From assembly GCA_021790425.1 (NCBI GenBank), contig JAJYEA010000001.1, forward strand, positions 1-64,000: a stretch of DNA of 64,000 nt. The letters run 5' to 3'. The notes beneath the pieces were generated by a model. The model did no database searches. It worked only from the letters and a program-made list of their open reading frames with translations, and was not told the origin of the DNA. The DNA comes from Thermoplasmata archaeon. Its GTDB lineage: Archaea; Thermoplasmatota; Thermoplasmata; Lutacidiplasmatales; UBA184. Each line of letters starts with the position of its first letter. The first letter of the stretch is position 1. Both the position numbers and the translations under genes were made by a program. Of this stretch, positions 15,572 through 25,232 are shown one piece after another.

Positions 15572-18133
15572 ATGTGGAGGCGGAACCGACCCTCGATGGC
15601 GACCGTCAGCCTCCGGATGCGCCCCCCCGCGCACGGACCCGCCCCCTCCTCCGGATCTTCGGCGCGGGGGGACTGGGAGGGGCCCGTGGCGATGCGCGAG
15701 GTGCTCAAGGGACTGCATGCCCTACGCGTCCCCCTCGCCCTCGACGCGGAGGTGCGGTCGTCGGGGCGCCGCTCGCTCACCCTCACCATCCCGCGGGCGG
15801 ACCTACCCACCGTGCGTCGCTTCCTCTGGCCGGTCTACCGCGGCTGGGCTTGGGAGGAACGCCCCTCGGGACCCCCGCACCGGGCCTGGCGCACGGGCCG
15901 CGTGGCCCGGATCGTTCGTTCCGGCGGGCGGGGCGAGGGGCCCTACCCAGAGCTATCCCCGGGCGAACTCCCGGGGTGGACCCCGTGGGAAGGGTTCCTC
16001 CGCCTCGTGCTGGAACCCGGATGGGAGGCATGGATGCGCCTCGTCCTCACTCCCGCGGGGAGCTCCCTTCCCCGTCCGCTCCCTGCTCCGGATCCCGAGG
16101 AGCCCCGATCCCCGCCCCATGAGATCGGTCGGGAGATGCTGAACCGCACCACTCAGCGCACGCTCGAGCCCCGCTGGAGGGCGGGGGGCATTGTCCTGCT
16201 GTGGAACGATGAAAGACCACGATCCCTCCCCGCGTCCCGGAGAGGAGCGACTAGGGGCGTCACCCACGCTTCCCTTGGATCGGCCGTCCTACGGGCAGGG
16301 GCCCGCACCGCCCAGCCAGACCGGGATTCCGAACGCCTCTCCCGGTTGCTGTCCGCGCTCTCCACGAATGTCGGGGGAGGGGGATTCCGGCTCTCCTGGG
16401 CACGGACCCGATGGGGCAGTGAAAGGGTGGCCCGCGCCCTGTTGCGGGCTGACGGGCTCGTGGAAGGCGCGTGGGGTTCCCTGCGGGACGGGTTCCTGAC
16501 CTGTTCCGAGGTCGCCCGCTGGCTTCCTCCGCGAGAGCTGCGAGACACGTGGTTGCTGACGGCTCCCGAGACCCCTGGAGGGATCGTGCTGGGCCACGAT
16601 CCGCTGGGCACCCCCGTCCGCCTCCCCTGGTCCCCCAAGGAGGGACATCACCTGCTCGTGGCGGGGGAGACCGGTCTCGGCAAGAGCACGCTCCTGACCC
16701 ACCTAGCCACCAAGGTCTACGGACCCGATACCTCGATCATCGTCTTCGATCCCTTAGGCGAGTCCGTCCGAGACCTCGCGGCGGCGCTTCCCGAGCGTGC
16801 TCGGGGCGAGTGCCTCCTGATCTCTCCTCGGCGCGCACCGCTCGCTCTGAACGCGCTGGCCCCGCCGCGGGACCCGTCGGCCGCACGGGAGGAGGGCCGA
16901 AGTCGGCGCGTGAAGGAGCTGGTCAGCGCTTTCCGGACCGTGCGGGCCGAGAGGTACGGTGAGACGTTCTACTGGGGGCCCCGGATCGAAGACATCCTGA
17001 CGCGGGTCTTCCTGCTCCTCAGCTATTGCCCGGGAGCCACCCTGGAGGATGCGTTGCGGCTCGTCCGTGGTGAGGGAGGTCCGGACCTTCCCCCCGACCT
17101 CCCCATCGACCCCGCGCGCTGGAGGACCATGCAAGAAGAGTTGCGCCAGGAGAAGCCCGAGGACATGAGTGGGGCCCGCCGGGTCCTCAGCGAGGTGACC
17201 CTCTCCGCTCCGCTCTCCCGGATGCTCAATGCCCGGAATCCGCGGTGGGACCTCTCCGAGACCCTGGTCCCGGGCCGGGTGACACTACTCTCGCTGGACC
17301 GGCCGGACCTCGGGGGACGGGACTCCTCGTACCTGGGCTCCGTTCTCCTGTCGCTCCTCTGGTCGCAGATCTCCTCGGGGAGCCGCGAGAGGTCCAAGGT
17401 GGTGCTCGTGCTGGATGAGGTACAGGAGTACGCCAACGCCTCCTTGGGTGAGATGCTACGGCTGGGACGCCGGTACAACCTGCACGTCTGGCTGGCGACA
17501 CAGTCGCTCGCCAGCCTGTCCGCCGACCTGAGGGACACGCTCGTGACGAACGCGCGGGACATCGTCCTCTTCCGAGGGTCCCCGGCGGATGCGCGGCTGG
17601 CGGTCGACACCCTGGGTCTCGCCGAGGCCCGGGACCTCCTCACGCTTCCCCGGGGGCGGGCCATCGCGTTCCTGGAGAAGGCCACCCAGGTGACTCCCGT
17701 GAACATCCCCGCCCCCTCCACGCCGACCGCGGCAGGGAAGGGAAACGACGTGCTCGAGGGGATTGCGCGAGCGACGCTCGACCGGTGGGAGGGTCCGAGC
17801 TCTTCTCCTGGCGTTCCCCCTGGGGGAGAGGAAGTTGCCCCGGCCGAGCCTGGGGAGGGTCTCTTTTCCATCGTCCGGGCGCTTGCCTCGGACGCAGGGT
17901 CGGGAGGGGCCGGGGCCCCCTTCGAGGTCCCCATGCACCGGCTGGTCTCGCTGGCGGGAGGCGATGTTCGCAGGGTTCGAGCCCTGGGGGCCCTGCTCAA
18001 GGGTACCGGAGCGCTGGTGCGCAGCGAGCGGCGAGACGGGGAGAGGGTGTGGGTCCTGACCCGCGACGGCCTAGAGCACTCGCTCCCCGGACCACCCGAG
18101 GAGCCCGAACGGAAGCGGGCGTCGGCCGACTGA
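15572..18133 (+). CDS. HerA/VirD4/VirB4-type DNA-translocase-like ATPase
   Basis: An 853-residue protein with a C-terminal half of the FtsK/HerA superfamily. Walker A is VAGETGLGKSTLL (about residues 363-375), followed by IIVFDPLGES. Walker B is VVLVLDEVQEYA (about 610-621), and the sensor-like WLATQSLASL lies about 30 residues later. Local order and the DPLGES segment resemble coupling and VirB4-like ATPases of conjugation systems more than FtsK. The first 340 residues are Arg/Pro-rich and unassigned. After residue 770 a small domain resembles a winged helix (MHRLVSLAGGDVRRVRALGALLKG). No relaxase, pilin or HerA partner NurA is beside it. Confidence 0.8.
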   Translation: MWRRNRPSMATVSLRMRPPAHGPAPSSGSSARGDWEGPVAMREVLKGLHALRVPLALDAEVRSSGRRSLTLTIPRADLPTVRRFLWPVYRGWAWEERPSGPPHRAWRTGRVARIVRSGGRGEGPYPELSPGELPGWTPWEGFLRLVLEPGWEAWMRLVLTPAGSSLPRPLPAPDPEEPRSPPHEIGREMLNRTTQRTLEPRWRAGGIVLLWNDERPRSLPASRRGATRGVTHASLGSAVLRAGARTAQPDRDSERLSRLLSALSTNVGGGGFRLSWARTRWGSERVARALLRADGLVEGAWGSLRDGFLTCSEVARWLPPRELRDTWLLTAPETPGGIVLGHDPLGTPVRLPWSPKEGHHLLVAGETGLGKSTLLTHLATKVYGPDTSIIVFDPLGESVRDLAAALPERARGECLLISPRRAPLALNALAPPRDPSAAREEGRSRRVKELVSAFRTVRAERYGETFYWGPRIEDILTRVFLLLSYCPGATLEDALRLVRGEGGPDLPPDLPIDPARWRTMQEELRQEKPEDMSGARRVLSEVTLSAPLSRMLNARNPRWDLSETLVPGRVTLLSLDRPDLGGRDSSYLGSVLLSLLWSQISSGSRERSKVVLVLDEVQEYANASLGEMLRLGRRYNLHVWLATQSLASLSADLRDTLVTNARDIVLFRGSPADARLAVDTLGLAEARDLLTLPRGRAIAFLEKATQVTPVNIPAPSTPTAAGKGNDVLEGIARATLDRWEGPSSSPGVPPGGEEVAPAEPGEGLFSIVRALASDAGSGGAGAPFEVPMHRLVSLAGGDVRRVRALGALLKGTGALVRSERRDGERVWVLTRDGLEHSLPGPPEEPERKRASAD

Positions 18134-18161
18134 AGGAAAGCAGCGGATGCTGTGCCCGAGC

Positions 18162-19175
18162 CTAGGGAGGCGCGGTCACCGGGGCGCGGGTTGCTCCGTT
18201 CTGGAGCCGGGCAACGTCCGCGTCCACCATGATCGACACCAGCTTGTCGAACTTGGTCTGCGGAACCCACCCGAGCAGTTTCATGGCCTTCGCGGGATTC
18301 CCGCAGAGATGGTCGACCTCGGCGGGGCGGGAGAAGCGCTTGTCGAGCTCGACATACTTTTCCCAGTCCTGGATGCCCACGTGGTGGAACGCGGCCTCGA
18401 CGAACTCCCGGACGCTGTGGGACTCTCCGGTCGCGCCCACGAAGTCCTCGGCCATGGAGTAGTTGAGGATGCGCCACATGAAATCGGTGTACTCCGGGGC
18501 GTATCCCCAATCCCGACGGGTGTCGAGCGTCCCTAGGCTGATCTTCCGGCTCATTCCCAGCTTGATCCGGGCCACGCCGTCGGAGACCTTCCGCGTCAGG
18601 AACTCGATCCCCCGGCGCGGGCTCTCGTGGTTGTAGAGGATCCCGTTGGAGATGAAGAGGCCGTAGCTCTCCCGGTAGTTGATGCACGCCCAGTACGCGT
18701 AGACCTTCGCCACCCCGTACGGGCTCCGCGGGTAGAACTTCGTGTTCTCGTCCTGGGGGGTCTCGACGACCTTCCCGAACATCTCGCTGGACGCCGCCTG
18801 GTAGAGTCGCGCCTTGTCGGCGTGGCTCCGCATGGCCTCCAGGAGCCGCACTACGCCGAGTCCCGTGACCTCGCCGGTCACCACCGGCTGGCTGAAGGAG
18901 ACCCCGACGAAGCTCTGGGCCGCCAGGTTGTAGATCTCGTCCGGTTCCACGACCTTCACCACGTGCTCCAGCGACGCCTGGTCGTGGAGGTCGCCGTCCA
19001 CCAGGTGGATGCGGTCCAGGATGTGGTGGATGTTCTGCGTGTTCGGGGTGGAGAGCCGGCGAACCAGCCCGTGTACCTCGTATCCCTTGGCCAAGAGCTG
19101 CTCGGCGAGGTAGCTCCCGTCCTGTCCTGTGACCCCCGTGATCAAGGCACGCTTACCGGCACTGTTCTCGGGCAT
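18162..19175 (-). CDS. gmd: GDP-mannose 4,6-dehydratase
   Basis: It converts GDP-D-mannose to GDP-4-keto-6-deoxy-D-mannose, the precursor of activated deoxyhexoses such as rhamnose or fucose. This is an extended SDR enzyme of 337 residues: NAD(P)-binding TGVTGQDGSYLAEQLL at residues 13-28, the NLAAQSFVGVSF segment, catalytic SSEMFGK and the Tyr-Lys pair in SPYGVAKVYAYW, and the GMD-typical ESPRRGIEFLTRK. The reductase or epimerase for the next step is not in the window. It begins a stretch of glycosylation genes. Confidence 0.95.
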   Translation of the reverse strand: MPENSAGKRALITGVTGQDGSYLAEQLLAKGYEVHGLVRRLSTPNTQNIHHILDRIHLVDGDLHDQASLEHVVKVVEPDEIYNLAAQSFVGVSFSQPVVTGEVTGLGVVRLLEAMRSHADKARLYQAASSEMFGKVVETPQDENTKFYPRSPYGVAKVYAYWACINYRESYGLFISNGILYNHESPRRGIEFLTRKVSDGVARIKLGMSRKISLGTLDTRRDWGYAPEYTDFMWRILNYSMAEDFVGATGESHSVREFVEAAFHHVGIQDWEKYVELDKRFSRPAEVDHLCGNPAKAMKLLGWVPQTKFDKLVSIMVDADVARLQNGATRAPVTAPP

Positions 19176-19207
19176 TAGCTGCGCTCGCGGGCGACTACTC
19201 CGTGGAC

Positions 19208-19219
19208 CTAATAACTTTC
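19208..19219 (-). promoter_or_regulatory. TATA box of gmd
   Basis: The minus strand reads GAAAGTTATTAG, an AT-rich element about 33-44 nt before the gmd ATG at 19175. Confidence 0.5.
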
Positions 19220-19357
19220 ACCCGACAGAGGCCCACGCCGATGCATCTCCCCCCGAAGCCGAACATCCCGACGCGGTCCGCCGATAGGCGGGACCGCGCA
19301 CGCCAGTGGTCATACCAACCCTCAAGTACCTCGCGAAGGTGAATGCGCCTACAACTC

Positions 19358-20455
19358 ATGCGGGTGGCGCTAGTCAACGGCTCGAAGCGCTTTGATGGCC
19401 ACACGGTCCAGTTCCACTCCTACGTGAACGGTCTGAGGGCCGTGGGCGTCGAGCCTTCGATCTACACATGTATCGACCCTTCCGACGCGGATTCCTATGC
19501 CCCGGAGGGAACAGTGATCCCCGGCTGGCGCGTTCCCCTGGGTACGGAGGGGGAGATGGGGTTCAACCGTCTCCTCCCCATCCTCGTCCGCCGGCTGAGG
19601 GCCATTGAGGGGGACATCATCCATGTGAACGACGTCTATCTCTCCCGACTCGCCGCGTACCGGGACAATGTCCTGGTTTCCGTGACCGATCTGGGCAAGC
19701 TCAAGACCCGATACTACAACCGGTCCTCTTCCTGGCTTCACAATCTCCACCTCCGCTATGTGAACCGCTGCCGCGGCATCATCTGCGCCGCCGAGAGCGT
19801 CCGCGCCGAGGTCATCCAGGAACTCGACGTCCCGGCGGATAGGGTGCACGTGGTCCCCCTCTCCACATCCTCACGCTCCCCGTCGCCCGTCTCCCCCCCA
19901 TTGCCCCCGAGCGAGGCTCGACCGTGGACCTTGCTTTGCGTGGCCACCGACCGACCCCACAAGAACATCGGCGGGTTCTTGGAAGTCGTGAAGAGGCTGG
20001 GGCCGTCCTATCGCGGCCTGCTGGTTTCCCGGCTCACGGACGCCACCCGCCGCCGCATCGATGCCGAGGGGCTGGGGAAGCGGATCGAGGTACGAGCGGA
20101 CGTCTCGAACTTGGCGGACCTCTACCGCTCGGCCCAAGTCCTCGTGTTCCCCTCGCTGTACGAAGGATTCGGGATCCCGTTGATCGAGGCGATGCGTCAC
20201 GGATTGCCTGTCGTGGCCGCGCGACGGACGACCATCCCGGAGGTGCTCGGGGAGGGCGGAACCGCGGTCGAACCCGGCGACTATGACGCCTGGGTCACCG
20301 CCATCACGGCCCTCACGGATGCGGACCGTTACCGGGAGGCGGCGCGGCGCTCGTGGGAGCGGGGGGCCCTCTTCGGCCCGGAGCAGACCGGGCGCGCCCT
20401 CGTCAAGGCCTACGAGGCCGCCCGCCAGGCGCCCGGCCCGCTGTCCTCCAAGTAA
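19358..20455 (+). CDS. Glycosyltransferase family 4
   Basis: A GT-B fold transferase of about 365 residues. The C-terminal domain is typical of GT4: LLCVATDRPHKNIGGFLEV, a SAQVLVFPSLYEGFGIPLIEA motif with the E-x7-E donor-binding pattern, and GLPVVAARRTTIPEVLGEGG. The N-terminal domain carries a beta1 strand MRVALVNGS and a VNDVYLSRLAAY loop. I prefer ATG 19358, which starts directly at beta1; ATG 19343 would add five residues. It is probably cytoplasmic, using a nucleotide sugar to extend a lipid-linked or protein-linked glycan. Donor and acceptor are unknown. Confidence 0.88.
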   Translation: MRVALVNGSKRFDGHTVQFHSYVNGLRAVGVEPSIYTCIDPSDADSYAPEGTVIPGWRVPLGTEGEMGFNRLLPILVRRLRAIEGDIIHVNDVYLSRLAAYRDNVLVSVTDLGKLKTRYYNRSSSWLHNLHLRYVNRCRGIICAAESVRAEVIQELDVPADRVHVVPLSTSSRSPSPVSPPLPPSEARPWTLLCVATDRPHKNIGGFLEVVKRLGPSYRGLLVSRLTDATRRRIDAEGLGKRIEVRADVSNLADLYRSAQVLVFPSLYEGFGIPLIEAMRHGLPVVAARRTTIPEVLGEGGTAVEPGDYDAWVTAITALTDADRYREAARRSWERGALFGPEQTGRALVKAYEAARQAPGPLSSK

Positions 20456-20497
20456 CTCCTTCGCCCCAGGTCCCGCACGGGCTCGGAACGGGGGGAG

Positions 20498-21646
20498 TCA
20501 GGCCCCCGACGAACCGGCCCTTCCGGCGGGAGAACCGGAGAGCTCCTCCACGATGGAGAGCCAGCGCTCTCCGATGCGCTCCACGGAGAAGTTGGCGGAG
20601 AGCCGAGTGCAGTTGGTCCTCATCTGCGGGGTGATCGCCGAGTCGTTCCAGATCTTGGTGGCGCGCCGGACCATCTCGTCCGGGTCGCGGCAGGTCCATC
20701 CCGTCTGCCCGTCCACGATGTTCTCCGAGGGACCCTCCCGATTGTAGGTGAGCACGGGCGTGCCGCAGGCCGTGCTCTCCACCGGGATGTACCCGAACGG
20801 CTCGATCGTGAAGGGGAAGATCGTCAGTTTCGCGTTGCTGTAGAGCAGGGCAAGGTCACGGTCGGTGAGGCGCCCCTCGATGCTGATGTTGCGGTGGTGG
20901 GCCAGCTTGGGGGGCACCCGTTCGATCTTGCTTCCGAAGACGCGGAGCCGCACCCCCGCCTCGGCCAGCGCGAACACGATCTCCGGGTCCGTCTCCTTCC
21001 CGAGGTAGGCGACGCAGTAGTCGGCGGAGGGGTTCTCTGTCAGGGGACGAAAGACCGAGGTGTCGAGAGGGGGATAGACCACCTCGTCCACCCGGACACC
21101 GAACTGGCGGTAGGAGGACTTGCAGTAGTTCGAGTTGGCGATCCGCCGCCGGGCCCGGGAGGACACCGCGCGGATCTGGATGCGGTCCATCGTGTCGAGC
21201 AAGGGGGAGAGGAGCCCCGGTCCGGAGGAACGCTGGCCGAGGGCAACGCTCGCCACCTTCGAGATGGCGTAGCCCACCGCACCCTGAAGGTACCAGACGT
21301 CCGAAGGGGCGGTGACGGTGTTGGAGAGGTTGATCACCACCCCCGTGTCCGCGGGCCGCCGGCGGTCCCAGGCGCCCCCATTCATCCGGAACAGCGCCTC
21401 GCGAGCCCAGGCCTCGGCGTACGCGAACGATGGACTGCGGCTGATCAGCCGCTCCCCGAGATCCGACAGCGTGATCCGCCGGGAGCTGAAGTGGCTCCGC
21501 ACCCCGTCGACGACGGTCGGGGAGACCACCTCCACGTCGTGGCTCCCGGCGAAGTAGTTCGCCAGGTGGATAGTGACCCGGTTGACCCCGTACGGGTCCG
21601 TGATGGGGTCGCAGAGGATAGTGACCCTGCCCATGCGATGAGGCAT
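20498..21646 (-). CDS. Glycosyltransferase, GT4-like
   Basis: A second GT-B transferase, about 382 residues. The N-terminal glycine-containing segment is DPYGVNRVTIHLANYF, as in GT4 enzymes. The C-terminal domain has YCVAYLGKETDPEIVFALAE, SNAKLTIFPFTIEPFGYIPVE (E-x7-E region) and ACGTPVLTYNREGPSENI. The ATG at 21646 is chosen because GGAGGG precedes it at ribosome-binding distance; ATG 21634 is an alternative. It is convergent with the other GT4 gene, 42 nt apart. Confidence 0.87.
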   Translation of the reverse strand: MPHRMGRVTILCDPITDPYGVNRVTIHLANYFAGSHDVEVVSPTVVDGVRSHFSSRRITLSDLGERLISRSPSFAYAEAWAREALFRMNGGAWDRRRPADTGVVINLSNTVTAPSDVWYLQGAVGYAISKVASVALGQRSSGPGLLSPLLDTMDRIQIRAVSSRARRRIANSNYCKSSYRQFGVRVDEVVYPPLDTSVFRPLTENPSADYCVAYLGKETDPEIVFALAEAGVRLRVFGSKIERVPPKLAHHRNISIEGRLTDRDLALLYSNAKLTIFPFTIEPFGYIPVESTACGTPVLTYNREGPSENIVDGQTGWTCRDPDEMVRRATKIWNDSAITPQMRTNCTRLSANFSVERIGERWLSIVEELSGSPAGRAGSSGA

Positions 21647-21759
21647 GGGTCCCTCCGCCTTCATATCCGTTGCAGGGGGGTGGGCAAGCCGTCGGGATTC
21701 GCCTTTCCTCTCGGGCCCGTTTCGGCGCGAGCGGCCGTTTCGTCGCCCGTTGCTCCGGC

Positions 21760-23910
21760 TCAGGCCGGAGCGATCTCCACGTAGTTGAGCATCAGGGCTA
21801 CGCTAGGGTCAAGGATGTATCCCCGCACCTCGACGTTGTACGTGAAGGAGGGGAGGGTGAAGCGGAAGGTCACCTTGTGCCAGCCGGGCGCGTCCAGCAT
21901 CCCCAGGGAGACGTTCATGTTCGAGTACCAGATGCGGGTGAAGAGACCGCTCGAATCGATCCACACGACCAGGCTGGAGGCATTGACCCCCTTCGTGACG
22001 TTGGCGTGGAGGGAGACGGTGACCGAGTAGGTTCCCGCGGGAAGGTTCACGTACGGCCCGTACCAGAAGACGCTCGGGGGAGACCCGGCCTGAAGCGGGG
22101 AAGGAACGCTGTTGATGCTCTCGTTGTAGGTGGCGTTCGGGTTCTTCTGCACCATCCCGGCGCCGACGGCGAGCTTGAACCCGTAGTAGTCGGTCCGATG
22201 GAAGATGACGGGACTCAGGCTCTTCACGGGGCCCGCGTACCCCTTCTCGAAGAGGATGACCGGTCCCACCGGGGTCGACCCTACCGTCGCCCGCTCCCCA
22301 TAGACCGATTGGTTGTACAGGTAGGGGAAGAGAAAAGGAGGCATGACGGGGGCGTCCGCCAGCGAGATCAGCACGTACTCGGGAAGATTCGTGTCGTTGA
22401 AGGGCAGACGCACGCCGGCGGTGTACCACAGGGAGGAGTACGCGTTGACATCATTGCTCACGAAGGGGAAGAGGTCATCGGCGGACAGAACGTAGGCGTT
22501 CGACGGAACCAACCCGGCGACCTCTTGGACGTCGGCGTACCCCGAGGGCACATGATAGCTCAGGAAGTACGCCTGACCGAGGGATGCTCCACCGTTCGTC
22601 TGCATCAGCGGATCGAGCGGGCTGAAGGCGATGTTGGCTACGACGACCAGCACGAGGACCGTGGTTGCCCGGAGTGCGTGGGCGGATGGCCCGTGAACGA
22701 TCCCCGGTCGACGGTCATCCGGGGAGACGAATCCCACATCCCCGTGCCAGAGGGCATGGAGCGTGTCGCGCAGTGAGGAGAACTTCACGTCCCGGATGCC
22801 GAACACGAAGGCGACCATGAGGGGGGCCACCGCGACGAATCCGTACTGGAACCCGATCTGGGTGAACGCCGGGTTGTTGGTGAAGAAGGTCTGCACGGTC
22901 CACGGGAGCACCAGCACGAACGTGCGGGGTGCCCGGAGCGGAAGAAAGCCCAACAGGGCGTAGAGCAAGAGCCAGTACTCGAACTTCCCGAGAAGGTCGA
23001 TAGAAAAGTAGGAGGGAGAGAGGCCGAGCCATAGGAGAGGGGCACCAGGGCTCACGACCGGAGCGATACCGGCGGGAGGCTCCACCGCGATCGAAATGGC
23101 GTACTCCTGGAAGCCACGCAGCGCGACGTAGGCGACCACCGAGGCGATCATCAGGCCCAACGAGAGACGGACGGCGCGGGACTCCATGTGGTGGGACCAG
23201 AAGGCCCTGATCCGCGTCCCGAAGGACGGACGGGCCCGCCCCGGCAGGGAGGAAGGGGGCGCCAGCAGACGGGCGATCGTTTCACGAAGGGGGGGCAGGA
23301 AGAAGTACGCCGCAACGAAGAAGACGAGGATGGGCGCGGCCTCGATGGTGATCATGGCCACGGCGGCGGCGATCGCCCCGTAGAGGTATCGCCCCCGGTA
23401 CCAGAAGTAGAAGAGGCTGAGCATCTCCAGCGGGAGGAGCGACTCGAGATGGAAGTCGTAGAGGCCGGAGGAGAGCACGGGGACCCACACCATGTAGATC
23501 CCGGCGACGAGCAATGCGCGTCGTGTCGACCCCGTGACCTGGGCGGCGAGGAGATAGAGCGGGTAGGCAGCCGCCGCCACGACGGCGGACTGGACCACGA
23601 AGAGGAGGTAGGGGGTCGGCCACAGGGCGTACAGTCCCGCCAGGGCGAACATGATCAGCGCGGGATGTATCCCCAGGAAGCTCGCGATCCCGTAGGCCTC
23701 GTAATCGCCCGCTTCGAAGAAGAAGTGCCCGTGGTTCGCCGACCACAGGCTCTGCTGAAAGATGCCGAGGTCCCAGTTCGAGGCGCGGAACTCCAGCAAC
23801 CAAAGCAACGAGGCGAGCAGTGATACCACGAAATACGTGGCGATCATGAGCGCGAGGAGGCGTTCGGGCTTCCACGCCGCAACGCGGCGCATCCGCTGCA
23901 TCACGTCCAA
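21760..23910 (-). CDS. DUF2079 multi-spanning membrane protein
   Basis: A 716-residue protein of the DUF2079 family, polytopic and likely of GT-C type. The family signature is near the N-terminus: NWDLGIFQQSLW, followed by FLGIHPALIM and SSGLYDFHLESLLPLEML. About ten membrane helices fill the first 450 residues. The last 250 or so residues are an extracytoplasmic beta-rich domain with many N-x-S/T sites (NATYNESINS, NVTKGVNASS). GT-C relatives use lipid-linked sugars outside the membrane. Starts are ambiguous (TTG 23910, GTG 23904, ATG 23901). A related gene is nearby at 25233. Confidence 0.85.
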   Translation of the reverse strand: MDVMQRMRRVAAWKPERLLALMIATYFVVSLLASLLWLLEFRASNWDLGIFQQSLWSANHGHFFFEAGDYEAYGIASFLGIHPALIMFALAGLYALWPTPYLLFVVQSAVVAAAAYPLYLLAAQVTGSTRRALLVAGIYMVWVPVLSSGLYDFHLESLLPLEMLSLFYFWYRGRYLYGAIAAAVAMITIEAAPILVFFVAAYFFLPPLRETIARLLAPPSSLPGRARPSFGTRIRAFWSHHMESRAVRLSLGLMIASVVAYVALRGFQEYAISIAVEPPAGIAPVVSPGAPLLWLGLSPSYFSIDLLGKFEYWLLLYALLGFLPLRAPRTFVLVLPWTVQTFFTNNPAFTQIGFQYGFVAVAPLMVAFVFGIRDVKFSSLRDTLHALWHGDVGFVSPDDRRPGIVHGPSAHALRATTVLVLVVVANIAFSPLDPLMQTNGGASLGQAYFLSYHVPSGYADVQEVAGLVPSNAYVLSADDLFPFVSNDVNAYSSLWYTAGVRLPFNDTNLPEYVLISLADAPVMPPFLFPYLYNQSVYGERATVGSTPVGPVILFEKGYAGPVKSLSPVIFHRTDYYGFKLAVGAGMVQKNPNATYNESINSVPSPLQAGSPPSVFWYGPYVNLPAGTYSVTVSLHANVTKGVNASSLVVWIDSSGLFTRIWYSNMNVSLGMLDAPGWHKVTFRFTLPSFTYNVEVRGYILDPSVALMLNYVEIAPA

Positions 23911-23987
23911 GTTTCCTTCCGTCGCATGGGATGGGCGCTCGACTTGGCCGGCCTATTTATCCCTTCACCCGGCGGGGCCCGAGGGGC

Positions 23988-25025
23988 TCAGGTACCCGGG
24001 CTCGCCCCAACGGCGGCCTGTTGTTCCTTCCACTTGCTTCGTGCGTAGGCTCGCTGGGCCATGCGCGGGCTCACCAGAAATGCCCACGCCGCGGCGCGGA
24101 GCGGGGGTTCGGCGTGATACGTGTACGTGGAAGTCCATCGGTGGAGTTCTTTCCATCGTCGCCACATCTCGCCCCGCGAGGGCCGGGGGGACCGGAAGGC
24201 ACCATAGAACTCCTGGAAGGCCAGCAGGGCCCCCGCTTCGTCCGGAGACCCTTCTTGCTCTGCCATCCGGGAGATCTCGCGGTATCCGGGAAGGGTCGAC
24301 CGTGACCAGGCGTAGAGCGAGGGGATCAGGTCGCGAGCCTGGGACAAGGAGGAGTTGGACCCGTGGACCCGGTATCCGGCGAGCGACTCGGGCTGGAGGG
24401 CCATATGTCGTCCCGAGAGGAGGGCGGCATGGAAGAGGAACGAATCCAGGATCGGCGGGAGCTGCCGCAGGACCTCGAGCCTCGGCTCCACGACCCGGCG
24501 ACGAACGCACATCGTACTGCTGTTGAAGTCGATCCCCGTCGGGGGCAGACTTCGGAGACGGGCCAGCAATTCGGTCGATCGCAGGCGTAGAGGACCGACC
24601 TCCCGGAGCGACTGGCGTTGGCTGGCCCGGAACGTCGAGGTGTCCATCTCTTCCCCCCGTTCGTCGACCACGGTGTATCCGTGGTGGACGAAGTCCAGCT
24701 CCGGGTCGGAGTCGAACCAGCCCCCGACCCGCTCGAGCTTGTTCGGAAGGAAGAGATCGTCATCGTCGAGGAAGCACAGCACGTCCCCATGGGAGAGGGT
24801 CACGCCCCGGGCGATGAGCTCCCCCATGAGGGGGACCTGGGCGGTGACGGTGCGCACGTCCTCGGCGTCCAGGTACGCTTCCAGCCCGGGATCGGAGAAT
24901 CCCTTCGCCACGACCACCTCGTACTCCGACCGAGCCAGCGTCTGGCGAAGGATGGAGGCGACTGCCTGGCGGAGGTAGGTCTTGCGGTACTGGGTCGTGA
25001 CGATGACCGAGATTCGCGGAACCAT
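23988..25025 (-). CDS. Glycosyltransferase family 2
   Basis: A GT-A fold transferase of 345 residues. It starts with the family strand RISVIVTTQYRKTYLRQAVAS. The metal-binding DxD region is LCFLDDDDLFLPNKL near residues 85-99. No membrane anchor is visible, although the C-terminus has a hydrophobic-basic segment (PPLRAAAWAFLVSPRMAQRAY). It belongs to the same minus-strand group as the DUF2079 gene, 77 nt upstream of it. Donor sugar and acceptor are unknown; surface glycan assembly is inferred from the locus. Confidence 0.88.
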   Translation of the reverse strand: MVPRISVIVTTQYRKTYLRQAVASILRQTLARSEYEVVVAKGFSDPGLEAYLDAEDVRTVTAQVPLMGELIARGVTLSHGDVLCFLDDDDLFLPNKLERVGGWFDSDPELDFVHHGYTVVDERGEEMDTSTFRASQRQSLREVGPLRLRSTELLARLRSLPPTGIDFNSSTMCVRRRVVEPRLEVLRQLPPILDSFLFHAALLSGRHMALQPESLAGYRVHGSNSSLSQARDLIPSLYAWSRSTLPGYREISRMAEQEGSPDEAGALLAFQEFYGAFRSPRPSRGEMWRRWKELHRWTSTYTYHAEPPLRAAAWAFLVSPRMAQRAYARSKWKEQQAAVGASPGT

Positions 25026-25232
25026 GGCGAGGGCAGCACCCGATGTGCCGCCTTCTCAACGTCCGAGGGATAAAGGCTCTCCCCCGCGGGGAGGATGCCC
25101 TCGCAGAGACCCAACGAGCGATGCCCCCGGGCGAGCCGTGCGGCGAAGGGGGGGTGGTCCCCAGGCTCCCCCGGTAGCCCTCCGGGTGTCCGTACGCACA
25201 CTCTTAGGAATCGGGGAGTTGCTCTCCCCGGG

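Noticed and set aside
17966-17996. A tRNA T-arm-like GGGTTCGAGCCC
   Set aside because: It lies within the HerA-like coding sequence and no cloverleaf can be completed around it.
15572-18133. An integrated conjugative or plasmid element
   Set aside because: No relaxase, integrase, tRNA attachment site or flanking repeat is visible, and the flanks are chromosomal housekeeping genes.
17023-18687. A 554-codon minus-strand frame spanning the end of the HerA-like gene and part of gmd
   Set aside because: It overlaps two well-supported genes and is Arg/Pro/Ser-rich with no motif.
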